A DNA stretch of 64,000 bases, taken from NCBI GenBank assembly GCA_023423695.1, contig JAFAFA010000105.1, positions 149,947 through 213,946 of the forward strand, in the 5' to 3' direction. Below are positions 15,064 through 22,707 of the stretch, one piece after another. Both the position numbers and the translations under genes were made by a program. Each line of letters opens with the position of its first letter. The first letter of the stretch is position 1. Below the pieces are notes generated by a model. That model searched no databases. It was not told the DNA's origin and worked only from the letters and a program-made list of their open reading frames with translations. This DNA is from Pseudomonadota bacterium. GTDB lineage: Bacteria > Pseudomonadota > Alphaproteobacteria > Azospirillales > Azospirillaceae.

Positions 15064-17244
15064 ATGAACGGCTCCGAAATCAGCGGTCCCGGCGGCGATG
15101 CTTCCGCCTGGGAAGGCGATGTCGCCGCGCTGCCGCGCGATCCGGCCTTCCTGTCTTCGCTGGCCTCGAGCCTGCTGGCCTCCAGTCCACTCGATCGTGG
15201 CGGGGCGGTGCTGGTTTATGTCGACCGCGACTGCGTGCTCCGCCATGCCGACCCGCGGTTCGCCGCCGTGCTGGATGCCAAACCGGCGGACCTCGTCGGC
15301 CACCCGCTTGCCGACTTCGATCATCCGGCGATCGCAGCGCTGACGACGGCCATCGCGAGGGTCGGCCAATCGCCGTCGCGGACTGCGGCTCCGCTCGATT
15401 GCCTGACGGCCGGCTGCGACGGCCGCCGCTCGATCCTCAGCGGCAGCGTGCTGGCCCACCGCGACGCCGCGGGGGAGACGGTGGGGTATCTCGGCACCTT
15501 CCACCAGACCGGCGACCCTGACCGCATCGCGGAGTTCGTGACCTGCCGCGATACCTTCATCGCGACCCTGCTGGACGCGGCGGTGGACGGCATCATCGTG
15601 TCCGACCGCAGCGGCATCATCCGCTCCATCAATCGCGCCTGCTGCCAGCTGTTCGGCTACGAGGAGGGCGAGCTGCTCGGGCGGAACATGACCATCCTGA
15701 TGCCGCCGCCCTTCTCGCGCGACCACAACCGCTACATCGACACCTACATGAAGACGGACCGAGCCAAGATCATCGGCATCGGCCGCGACACGCTGGGCCA
15801 GCGCAAGGACGGCACCGTGTTCCCCATCCATCTCAGCGTCGGCCGGGCGCGGCTGGGGGAGGAGGCGACCTTCGTCGGCATCATCCGCGACATCTCCGAA
15901 CGTCTGGCCGCCGAACAGCGCGCCACATATCTGGCGCGGCACGACCCGCTGACCGGCGTCCTCACCCGCACCGCCTTCCTGGAGGATTGCGAGGCGCTGT
16001 TCGCCGGTCACGGCACCGCGGACGGGGGCGCGGCGGGCGAGGGTCTGTTCGCGCTCTTCTCCCTCGACGTCGATCAGTTCAGCGACGTGAACGAGGCCTT
16101 CGGCTTCCATGTCGGCGACGCGGCGCTGAAGGCCATGGTCAGCCGGGTGATGGAGGTTCTGCCGCCAAACACCATCGTCTGCCGCATCGCCGCCGATGAA
16201 TTCGCAGCGCTGTCACGGGTGACCGATAGCGAGCATGCGCGCACGCTGGCCGGGGTTCTGCACGACCGGCTGACCGCCTCCATCTATGCCGACCGCCATT
16301 GGGTCCGGCTGCGCCTGTCGGTCGGGGCGGCGGTACAGGACGACTCTGTCAGAACGCTGGAGGATCTGAACGCCAAGGCGAAGCTCGCGCTCCAGGCGGT
16401 GCAGCACAATGGCGGCAACGCCATCTGTTTCTACACGCCGGAAATGGCGGCGGCGGCGACGCGGCGGATGATGCTGACCATGCATCTGACCCACGCCATC
16501 GAACGCAACGAGCTGCATCTGGTCTATCAGCCCATCGTGGACCGGCACGGCCGCATCCGGTCGGTGGAGGCGCTGCTGCGCTGGACCCACCATGCGCTGG
16601 GGCCGGTCTCGCCGGGGGAGTTCATCCCGGTGGCGGAGGAAAGCGGCCTGATCGTCCCAATCACCGACTGGGTGCTGTCCACCGCCGTCGCCCAGATGTC
16701 GCGCTGGGAGGAGGAGGGCGTGCTGCCCGACCGCGTGTTCCTCAACATCTCCGGCCAGCAGTTCCTGCGCGGCAACCTGACGCTGCGGCTGGAGGAATTG
16801 CTGGGGCGGCATCCGTCGCTGTGCAGCCATCTGGGGCTGGAGATCACCGAACAGGCGGCGGTGCGCGATCTGAAGGTGGCGGTGCGCACGCTGGGGGAGC
16901 TTGCCGACCTCGGCATCCAGGCGGCCATCGACGATTTCGGCTCCGGCTATTCCTCGCTCAGCTATGTGCAGCAGCTGCCGGTGGCAAAGCTGAAGATCGA
17001 CCGCGCCTTCATCATCGACGTTCCGGACAACCCGAAGAACAACGCGCTGGTCCGCGCCGCCGTCGGCATGGCGCACGGCCTGGGCCTGACCACCGTCGCC
17101 GAGGGGGTGGAGACGGCGGAGCAGCGCGATTTTCTGGTGTCGGTCGGCTGCGACATGATGCAGGGCTATTTCTTCGGCCGGCCGATGGCGCCGGATGTGT
17201 TGGCCGACATGGTGCGGGCGCAGGCGGCGCTCTCCGTCGGATAA
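15064..17244 (+). CDS. PAS-GGDEF-EAL protein with degenerate cyclase site (AADEF)
   Basis: The protein is 726 residues from ATG 15064. A PAS-like domain lies at about 48-155 and a clear PAS at about 162-285. The GGDEF domain covers about 287-455 and the EAL domain about 470-715. The GGDEF signature reads RIAADEF (residues 374-380), so both glycines that contact the nucleotide are replaced and cyclase activity is unlikely. The EAL domain keeps EALLRW, NISGQQF, LEITE, IDDFGSGYSSL, LKIDRAF and AEGVET, so phosphodiesterase activity is expected, perhaps with the GGDEF part as a GTP sensor. No membrane helices are seen, so it is cytoplasmic. The exact start is uncertain. Confidence 0.88.
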   Translation: MNGSEISGPGGDASAWEGDVAALPRDPAFLSSLASSLLASSPLDRGGAVLVYVDRDCVLRHADPRFAAVLDAKPADLVGHPLADFDHPAIAALTTAIARVGQSPSRTAAPLDCLTAGCDGRRSILSGSVLAHRDAAGETVGYLGTFHQTGDPDRIAEFVTCRDTFIATLLDAAVDGIIVSDRSGIIRSINRACCQLFGYEEGELLGRNMTILMPPPFSRDHNRYIDTYMKTDRAKIIGIGRDTLGQRKDGTVFPIHLSVGRARLGEEATFVGIIRDISERLAAEQRATYLARHDPLTGVLTRTAFLEDCEALFAGHGTADGGAAGEGLFALFSLDVDQFSDVNEAFGFHVGDAALKAMVSRVMEVLPPNTIVCRIAADEFAALSRVTDSEHARTLAGVLHDRLTASIYADRHWVRLRLSVGAAVQDDSVRTLEDLNAKAKLALQAVQHNGGNAICFYTPEMAAAATRRMMLTMHLTHAIERNELHLVYQPIVDRHGRIRSVEALLRWTHHALGPVSPGEFIPVAEESGLIVPITDWVLSTAVAQMSRWEEEGVLPDRVFLNISGQQFLRGNLTLRLEELLGRHPSLCSHLGLEITEQAAVRDLKVAVRTLGELADLGIQAAIDDFGSGYSSLSYVQQLPVAKLKIDRAFIIDVPDNPKNNALVRAAVGMAHGLGLTTVAEGVETAEQRDFLVSVGCDMMQGYFFGRPMAPDVLADMVRAQAALSVG

Positions 17245-17272
17245 TTCCCGTCTCGACAGCATCAGCTGCAAC

Positions 17273-17287
17273 TGATATCCATTCTCA
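17273..17287. promoter_or_regulatory. Fur-like box upstream of the iron-binding protein gene
   Basis: TGATATCCATTCTCA matches the 7-1-7 Fur consensus TGATAAT-N-ATTATCA at 11 of 14 positions and lies 36 bp before the start codon of a ferric-iron binding protein. Alphaproteobacteria may instead use Irr or RirA, so the regulator is uncertain. Confidence 0.4.
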
Positions 17288-17323
17288 CGACCTTGAGAGT
17301 CATTCGCAGTTCGGGAGTGAGGA

Positions 17324-18346
17324 ATGTTCATCGACAAGTTTGCCGGGATCGCTTTTGCCGTCGGTGCCTTGACCGCCTTCTCCGTCCAGGCCCAGGAAGT
17401 GAATATCTACAACTCGCGGCATTACAACACCGACCGCGCGATCTACGAAAACTTCACGAAATCGACCGGCATCAAGGTCAACATCATCGAAGGCAACCAC
17501 GACGAACTGATCCAGCGGATCAAGTCGGAGGGCGCCAGCAGCCCGGCCGACCTGTTCATCACCGTGGACGCCGGCCGTCTGGCCGCCGCGGCGAAGGAGG
17601 GGCTGCTCGCCCCGGTCACCTCGCCCGCGCTCGACGCCATCAAGGTTCCGGCCAGCCTGCGCGACCCGAACGGCGCCTGGTGGGGGCTGTCCAGCCGCGC
17701 CCGCATCGTCGTCTACGCGCGTGATCGGGTGAAGCCGGACCAGATCAAGAACTACGAAGACCTCGCCAAGCCGGAGTGGAAGGGCCGCGTCCTGACCCGC
17801 AGCGGCACCCATCCCTACAGCCTGGCCCTCACCGCCTCGATCATCGAAGCGCAGGGCGAGGAGAAGACCGAGGAGTGGGTGAAGGGGCTGGTCGCCAACC
17901 TCGCCCGTCAGCCGCAGGGCGGCGACACCGACCAGATCAAGGCGGTCGCCGTGGGCGAGGGCGATGTCGCCATCGCCAACACCTATTACGTCGGCAAGCT
18001 GATCACCTCGGCCAAGCAGGAGGACCGCGAGGTCGCCGCCAAGATCGGCGTGATCTTCCCCAACCAGGACAACCGCGGGACCCATGTGAACCTCAGCGGC
18101 GCCGGCGTGGTGAAGACCTCCAAGAACCAGGAGAACGCCCGCAAGCTGCTGGAATATCTGCTGAGCCCCGAGGCGCAGCGGCTGTTCGCCGACGGCAACA
18201 TGGAGTATCCGGTGAACCCGGCCGTCCAGCCCCATCCGGAGCTGGTGAAGCTCGGCACCTTCAAGGCCGCCGACGTCAACGCCGCCGCCTTCGCCGCCTA
18301 CACCCCGCAGGCGCTGCGCATCATGGACCGTGCCGGCTGGAAGTAA
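17324..18346 (+). CDS. fbpA: Ferric iron ABC transporter, periplasmic binding protein
   Basis: This 340-residue protein has a signal peptide (cleavage near VQAQ-EV). The mature start VNIYNSRHYNTD is typical of FbpA/FutA class proteins, where a tyrosine near the start joins a C-lobe TYY pair (here ANTYYVGKL) in binding Fe3+. The type II periplasmic-binding-protein fold is consistent throughout. It should deliver ferric iron to an FbpB-like permease. The ATPase gene follows after 1 bp. No permease gene is adjacent; the only candidate in the window is at 24587-26260. Confidence 0.9.
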   Translation: MFIDKFAGIAFAVGALTAFSVQAQEVNIYNSRHYNTDRAIYENFTKSTGIKVNIIEGNHDELIQRIKSEGASSPADLFITVDAGRLAAAAKEGLLAPVTSPALDAIKVPASLRDPNGAWWGLSSRARIVVYARDRVKPDQIKNYEDLAKPEWKGRVLTRSGTHPYSLALTASIIEAQGEEKTEEWVKGLVANLARQPQGGDTDQIKAVAVGEGDVAIANTYYVGKLITSAKQEDREVAAKIGVIFPNQDNRGTHVNLSGAGVVKTSKNQENARKLLEYLLSPEAQRLFADGNMEYPVNPAVQPHPELVKLGTFKAADVNAAAFAAYTPQALRIMDRAGWK

Positions 18347-18347
18347 G

Positions 18348-19436
18348 ATGACCGACGCCCCGTTCACCGCGAAATCGTCCGTCCCCTCTCCTTCGTCTGT
18401 CGTCCTGACGGGCATCACCCACCGTTACGGGCCGCTGACCGCCGTCGACGACGTGTCGCTGTCGGTCGCCCCGCGGGAGGTGGTCTGCATCGTCGGCCCG
18501 TCGGGCTGCGGCAAATCGACCCTGCTGCGCCTGATCAGCGGATTGGAGACGGTCCAGGCCGGCACGATCACGGTGGACGGGGTGCCGCTCGCCACCGCCG
18601 ACCGCTCCCTGCCGCCGGAAAAGCGGCCGGTCGGCATGATGTTCCAGGATTTCGCGCTGTTCCCGCACCTGACGGTGGCGGGCAACATCGCTTTCGGCCA
18701 GACCGACCGTCCGCGCGCCGAGCGCAAGCGGCGGGTGGCCGAACTGCTCGAGACCATGGCGCTGATCCGCTACGCCGACGCCTACCCGCACACCCTGTCG
18801 GGCGGGCAGCAGCAGCGGGTGGCGCTGGCCCGCGCCATGGCGCGCGACCCCAAGGTCCTTCTGCTGGACGAACCCTTCTCCGCCCTCGACGAGCAGCTTC
18901 GCCGTTCGGTCCGGGAGGAGGTGGTGCGGATCATCCGCGCCAGCGGCATCGCCACCATCGTCGTCACCCACGACCCGGAAGAGGCGATGGAGATGGGCAA
19001 CCGCGTGGTGGTGATGGAGGCCGGGCGGATCGTCCAGGCCGACACGCCGGTGAACCTATACCAGCGCCCGGCCAACAGCTTCGTCGCCCGCCTGTTCGGC
19101 GAGGTCAACCGCTTCGAATCGACGGTGCGCGACGGCCAGATCGTCACCCCGCTCGGCCGCATCCAGGCGCCGCACCTGCCCGGCGGGACCCGGGTGGAGG
19201 TTGCCTGCCGCGTCGAGGATCTGGAACTGGTGCCGCTCGGCGCCCGCCCGGACGCAGTGCCGGTGCGCGTCCGCCATTCCAGCTTCCTGGGGCCGGCTAC
19301 GCGGGTTTGCCTGGATGTGCCGGGCGGCGTCTCCGAGATCCATGCCCGCCTGCCGGGGCATGTGGACGTGCGTGCGGGCGAGGAACTGTCGGCTGCGATG
19401 GCGGCCGAGCGGGTGATGGTATTCCCGGCGGAGTGA
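18348..19436 (+). CDS. fbpC: Ferric iron ABC transporter, ATP-binding protein
   Basis: This 362-residue protein has a complete ABC ATPase set: Walker A GPSGCGKST, Q-loop MMFQDFALFPHLTV, signature LSGGQQQRVALARA, Walker B VLLLDEPFSALD and switch histidine VVTHDPEEA. A C-terminal TOBE-like regulatory domain follows from about residue 240. FbpC/PotA-type proteins power iron or polyamine uptake; the adjacent iron-binding protein decides for iron. ATG 18348 is one base after the fbpA stop, with GGAAG as ribosome site inside the fbpA end. Confidence 0.9.
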   Translation: MTDAPFTAKSSVPSPSSVVLTGITHRYGPLTAVDDVSLSVAPREVVCIVGPSGCGKSTLLRLISGLETVQAGTITVDGVPLATADRSLPPEKRPVGMMFQDFALFPHLTVAGNIAFGQTDRPRAERKRRVAELLETMALIRYADAYPHTLSGGQQQRVALARAMARDPKVLLLDEPFSALDEQLRRSVREEVVRIIRASGIATIVVTHDPEEAMEMGNRVVVMEAGRIVQADTPVNLYQRPANSFVARLFGEVNRFESTVRDGQIVTPLGRIQAPHLPGGTRVEVACRVEDLELVPLGARPDAVPVRVRHSSFLGPATRVCLDVPGGVSEIHARLPGHVDVRAGEELSAAMAAERVMVFPAE

Positions 19437-19455
19437 GGGAGTTGTCGGGGCAGGT

Positions 19456-19577
19456 GCCCCCTCCCTAACCCTCCCCCGCTTTCGCGGGAGAGGGGACTGC
19501 TGCCTCTCCTTTGCCAAACCTCACCAGGCGTTCTACCCCCTCCACCGCCAAGGGCGGGGGAGGGATGGGGAGGGGGC
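19456..19577. repeat. Intergenic inverted repeat of CCCTCCC/GGGAGGG type
   Basis: A 24-bp arm at 19456-19479 and a near-exact inverse complement at 19554-19577 (about 22 of 24 positions) flank about 74 bp. The inner part has a further small GCTTTCGC hairpin. The arms are pyrimidine- and purine-rich and lie between two convergent genes (fbpC and the MsbA-like gene). This is the usual setting of dispersed REP/BIME-like elements, and it may also stop transcription from both sides. Confidence 0.7.
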
Positions 19578-19595
19578 AATCGGTGCAAGAACCCC

Positions 19596-21383
19596 TCAAG
19601 CTCCCGCCCGCACCTCATCCTCACCGAACTGCAGCCGGCACAGCCGGGCATAAGCGCCATCGGCGGCCAGCAGCGCCTCATGCGTGCCCTGTTCGATGAT
19701 CCGGCCGCCGTCCATCACCACGATGCGGTCGGCGTTGCGCACGGTCGCCAGCCGGTGGGCGATCACCAGCGTCGTCCGCCCTTCCGTCAGCCGTTCCAGC
19801 GCCGCCTGCACCAGACGCTCCGACTCGCTGTCCAGCGCGCTGGTCGCCTCGTCCAGCAGCAGGATCGGCGCATCCTTCAGGAAGGCGCGGGCCAGCGCCA
19901 GCCGCTGGCGTTCGCCGCCCGACAGCTTCACGCCGCGGTCGCCGATCACCGTGTCGTAGCCCTCCGGCAGCTTCGAGACGAAGTCATGGGCGGCGGCGGC
20001 CTTGGCTGCGGCGACGATTTCGTCCATCCCGGCATCCAGCCGGCCGAAGCCGATGTTGGCCCGCACCGTGTCGTTGAACAGCACCGTGTCCTGGCTGACG
20101 ATCGACACCGTACCGCGCAGGCTGCGTAGAGTGGCGCCGCGCACGTCCTGGCCGTCGACCAGCACCTCGCCCCCCGTCACGTCGTAGAGGCGGGGGATCA
20201 GGTTGAAGACCGTCGATTTGCCGGCGCCGCTGCGTCCCACTAGCGCCACTGTGCTGCCGGCCGGCACGTCGAGGTCGATGCCCTTCAGCGTGTCGCCGCC
20301 CTCCTCATAGGAGAAGCGGACGCCGCGCATGGCGACCGCGCCCTCAGTCACCGCCAGCGGCTTGGCGTCCGGCCGCTCGAGGATGGTCGGCTGCTGGTCC
20401 AGCAGTTCGAAGATGCGCTGGGCGGCGGCCAGCCCCTCCTGCAGGGCGGCGTTCAGCGTGCCGATGGCGCGCACCGGCTGGGCCGCCATCAGCAGCGCGC
20501 CGACGAAGCCGGAAAAGGCGCCGACCGAACCCTCGCCCATCGTCATGCGGTAGCCGGCAAACGCGATCACCCCCGCCACCGCGACGCCGCCCAGCACCTC
20601 CATCATCGGGTCGATGCGCGAACGGGCGCGCACCGCCTTCATGGTCAGCTGGTAATTCTCGTGAAAGGCGCGGCCGGCGCGGGCACGTTCGTAATCTTCC
20701 AGATTGTAGGTCTTGACCATGCGCGCGCCCGACAGGCTTTCGGTCAGCAGTGAGGTCATGTCGCCCATCTGCGCCTGGGTGTCGCGCGACACGCGGCGCA
20801 GGCGCTTGCCGATGCGCACGATCGGAACCGCGGCGATGGGATAGATGATGAAGACGATCAGCGACAGCAGCCAGTCCAGGTAGAACATCGACCCGACCAG
20901 CGCGATCACCGTCAGGATGTCGCGCACCAGACCGGTCAGCGTGCGGGTCAGCGCGTTGCGGATCAGGTCGACGTCGTTGATGAAGCGCGAGGTCAGCGCC
21001 CCCGTCGGGGTGGCGTGCAGCTGGGCGATGTCGGCGGTCTGCAGATGCGTGAACATCGACAGGCGGATGTCGGCGATGACGCGCTGGACGATGTCGCTGG
21101 TCACCACGGTCTGGGTGTAGAGCGATGTGCCCTTGATCACCGTCACCGCGACGATCGCCAAGGGGATCGCCAGCAGCATGCCGCGGTCCTGGGCGGAGAA
21201 CATGGCATAGGACTGGTCGATCAGCAGCGGATAGGCGCCGGTGGTCGCTGCCACCACCGCCATCAGCAGGAAGGACAGCATCAGCTTGCCGCGGTAGGGC
21301 CGCACCCACTCGCGCCACATCCGTGCCGCCAGCCGTTCGGTCGCCGCATCCAGGCGCAGGGGCTTGCCGCTCTTGTTCGTCAC
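19596..21383 (-). CDS. MsbA-like ABC exporter (fused membrane and ATPase domains)
   Basis: The 595-residue half-transporter has six predicted membrane helices in residues 30-310. Its ATPase domain carries Walker A GRSGAGKST, Q-loop VSQDTVLFND, signature LSGGERQRLALARAF and Walker B ILLLDEATSALD. Best similarity is to MsbA, the lipid A-core flippase; other lipid or drug exporters share this architecture, so the substrate is inferred. GTG at 21383 follows AAGAGAT loosely. No lipid A or kdtA/lpxK gene is adjacent, which leaves the MsbA role less certain. Confidence 0.85.
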   Translation of the reverse strand: MTNKSGKPLRLDAATERLAARMWREWVRPYRGKLMLSFLLMAVVAATTGAYPLLIDQSYAMFSAQDRGMLLAIPLAIVAVTVIKGTSLYTQTVVTSDIVQRVIADIRLSMFTHLQTADIAQLHATPTGALTSRFINDVDLIRNALTRTLTGLVRDILTVIALVGSMFYLDWLLSLIVFIIYPIAAVPIVRIGKRLRRVSRDTQAQMGDMTSLLTESLSGARMVKTYNLEDYERARAGRAFHENYQLTMKAVRARSRIDPMMEVLGGVAVAGVIAFAGYRMTMGEGSVGAFSGFVGALLMAAQPVRAIGTLNAALQEGLAAAQRIFELLDQQPTILERPDAKPLAVTEGAVAMRGVRFSYEEGGDTLKGIDLDVPAGSTVALVGRSGAGKSTVFNLIPRLYDVTGGEVLVDGQDVRGATLRSLRGTVSIVSQDTVLFNDTVRANIGFGRLDAGMDEIVAAAKAAAAHDFVSKLPEGYDTVIGDRGVKLSGGERQRLALARAFLKDAPILLLDEATSALDSESERLVQAALERLTEGRTTLVIAHRLATVRNADRIVVMDGGRIIEQGTHEALLAADGAYARLCRLQFGEDEVRAGA

Positions 21384-21742
21384 GGTCGCATCCGATCTCT
21401 TGTCCGTTGCGGATGGCTTAGCCCATGGGCTTCGGCTTTGTCCACCGGTCGGCGCGGCAACCCTGGCTGCGGTTTCAAGCTCCCTTCAAAGCGGTCTTGA
21501 TGGGTGTCGGATTATCGGCATCGCGGATGCCCGTGCCGCCGGGGAGATCCAAAGCGGTCGGACCGGAGTTTTGCAAACGGAAAGAGCCTGCTCTGCGACA
21601 ACCGCCCGGTTGCCGCATCCGCGGATAGGAGGCGGCTGGCGCATCCTGCAGCAACTGCACGACGCGCCAGCCCCTTCGCGACCGGCCCGCGGAAATCGAT
21701 ACGCGAGCCGGTGCGCGGATAGCTTCGGGATGGTACTTGGCG
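21384..21742. other. Intergenic region between the MsbA-like gene and a small lipoprotein
   Basis: I see no convincing gene. A 9-bp perfect stem (21634-21642 with 21664-21672, GGCTGGCGC/GCGCCAGCC) with a 21-nt loop lies about 70 bp past the lipoprotein stop and may end that minus-strand transcript, though no T-run follows. Confidence 0.45.
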
Positions 21743-21925
21743 TTAGTGATCGATGGCCGTGCCAAGCGCCGCACCGCCCAGGCCACCGATCACGGCGCCG
21801 CGGGTGCCGTCCACCGCGTAACCGCCGGCCGCGCCGGCCGCACCGCCGACCACGCCGCCAGTCGAGCAGGCGGTGAGGGAAAGAAGCGCGAACACCGCAC
21901 CGATCATACGCAAACGGGACATCAT
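21743..21925 (-). CDS. Small glycine-zipper lipoprotein
   Basis: This 60-residue protein has a lipoprotein signal ending in a LTAC lipobox (lipidated Cys near residue 20). A glycine-zipper segment follows (GGVVGGAAGAAGGYAV, then GAVIGGLGGAALGTA). It resembles entericidin/osmotically inducible small lipoproteins and YMGG-type proteins, whose roles are poorly defined. ATG-ATG at 21925/21922 follows GAGGAGGG. It is divergent from another glycine-zipper lipoprotein gene. Confidence 0.8.
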   Translation of the reverse strand: MMSRLRMIGAVFALLSLTACSTGGVVGGAAGAAGGYAVDGTRGAVIGGLGGAALGTAIDH

Positions 21926-22020
21926 GCAACCCTCCTCGTGTTGACTGTTCGATGTCTAAACACGCGGAATCGCATTTTGCTTCCATCGCTCTCCGATCTT
22001 TTGGTTCTGACTCCTTGGGG

Positions 22021-22045
22021 GGAACCTCTTAACCCCACAAGCGTT
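22021..22045 (+). promoter_or_regulatory. EcfG (general stress sigma factor) promoter
   Basis: GGAAC (22021-22025), 16 nt, CGTT (22042-22045): an exact match to the alphaproteobacterial EcfG consensus GGAAC-N16/17-CGTT. It lies 43 bp before the ATG of the next lipoprotein gene, a natural promoter distance. Expected control is by the PhyR-NepR-EcfG cascade. Confidence 0.65.
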
Positions 22046-22087
22046 GACCGGACTTTGACCTTTCAACGTTGATACGGGGGAACGACC

Positions 22088-22588
22088 ATGCGGCGCATCA
22101 CCACCCGCCTGCGCGCAACCGCCATCGCCGCCACCGCGGCCCTGTCCCTTGCGGCCTGCCAGACCGGCAACAGCGGCGGCATCGGCGGGATGAACACCAC
22201 GGAGACGGTCGGCACGCTGGGCGGCGCCGTTGCCGGCGGTCTGCTCGGCTCGCGCTTCGGCGGCGGGGCGGGCAAGCTGGCGACCACGGCCATCGGCACG
22301 CTGCTCGGCGCCTATGCCGGCCAGCAGCTGGCCCGCCACTTCAGCCCCGCCGACCAGAATCAGGCATCGGACGCGGAGGAGCGTGCGGTCGCCAACAACC
22401 AGACCATCACCTGGAACAACCCGCAGTCCGGCAACAGCGGCACCATCCAGCCGGTGCGCACGTATCAGGGCAACAACGGCCAGACCTGCCGCGACTACAA
22501 CCACACCGTGGTCATCGAGGGCAAGACCGAGGTCGCGCGCGGCACCGCCTGCCGTCAGGCTGACGGAAGCTGGAAGCTGGTGTCGTAA
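22088..22588 (+). CDS. Glycine-zipper lipoprotein, 17-kDa surface antigen family
   Basis: This 166-residue protein has a lipoprotein signal with lipobox LAAC (Cys near residue 24). A glycine-zipper segment follows (GTLGGAVAGGLLGSRFGGGAGK). The C-terminal domain ends with YNHTVVIEGKTEVARGTACR and a DGSWKLVS tail, the pattern of the rickettsial 17-kDa antigen/RT0821 family. It should be an outer-membrane-anchored envelope protein. GGGGGAACG precedes the ATG. The exact EcfG promoter upstream marks it as a probable general-stress gene. Confidence 0.85.
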   Translation: MRRITTRLRATAIAATAALSLAACQTGNSGGIGGMNTTETVGTLGGAVAGGLLGSRFGGGAGKLATTAIGTLLGAYAGQQLARHFSPADQNQASDAEERAVANNQTITWNNPQSGNSGTIQPVRTYQGNNGQTCRDYNHTVVIEGKTEVARGTACRQADGSWKLVS

Positions 22589-22707
22589 GCGTACAGCCTT
22601 TCCGAATGGCCGCCTCCGGCTTCTACGCCTTGCGGATGTGCAGGGTTGCCGTCAAAATCAAGGGGTTCCGCCAAGTGGCGGCCTGATGCCAACGGCGTGT
22701 GAGGCAT

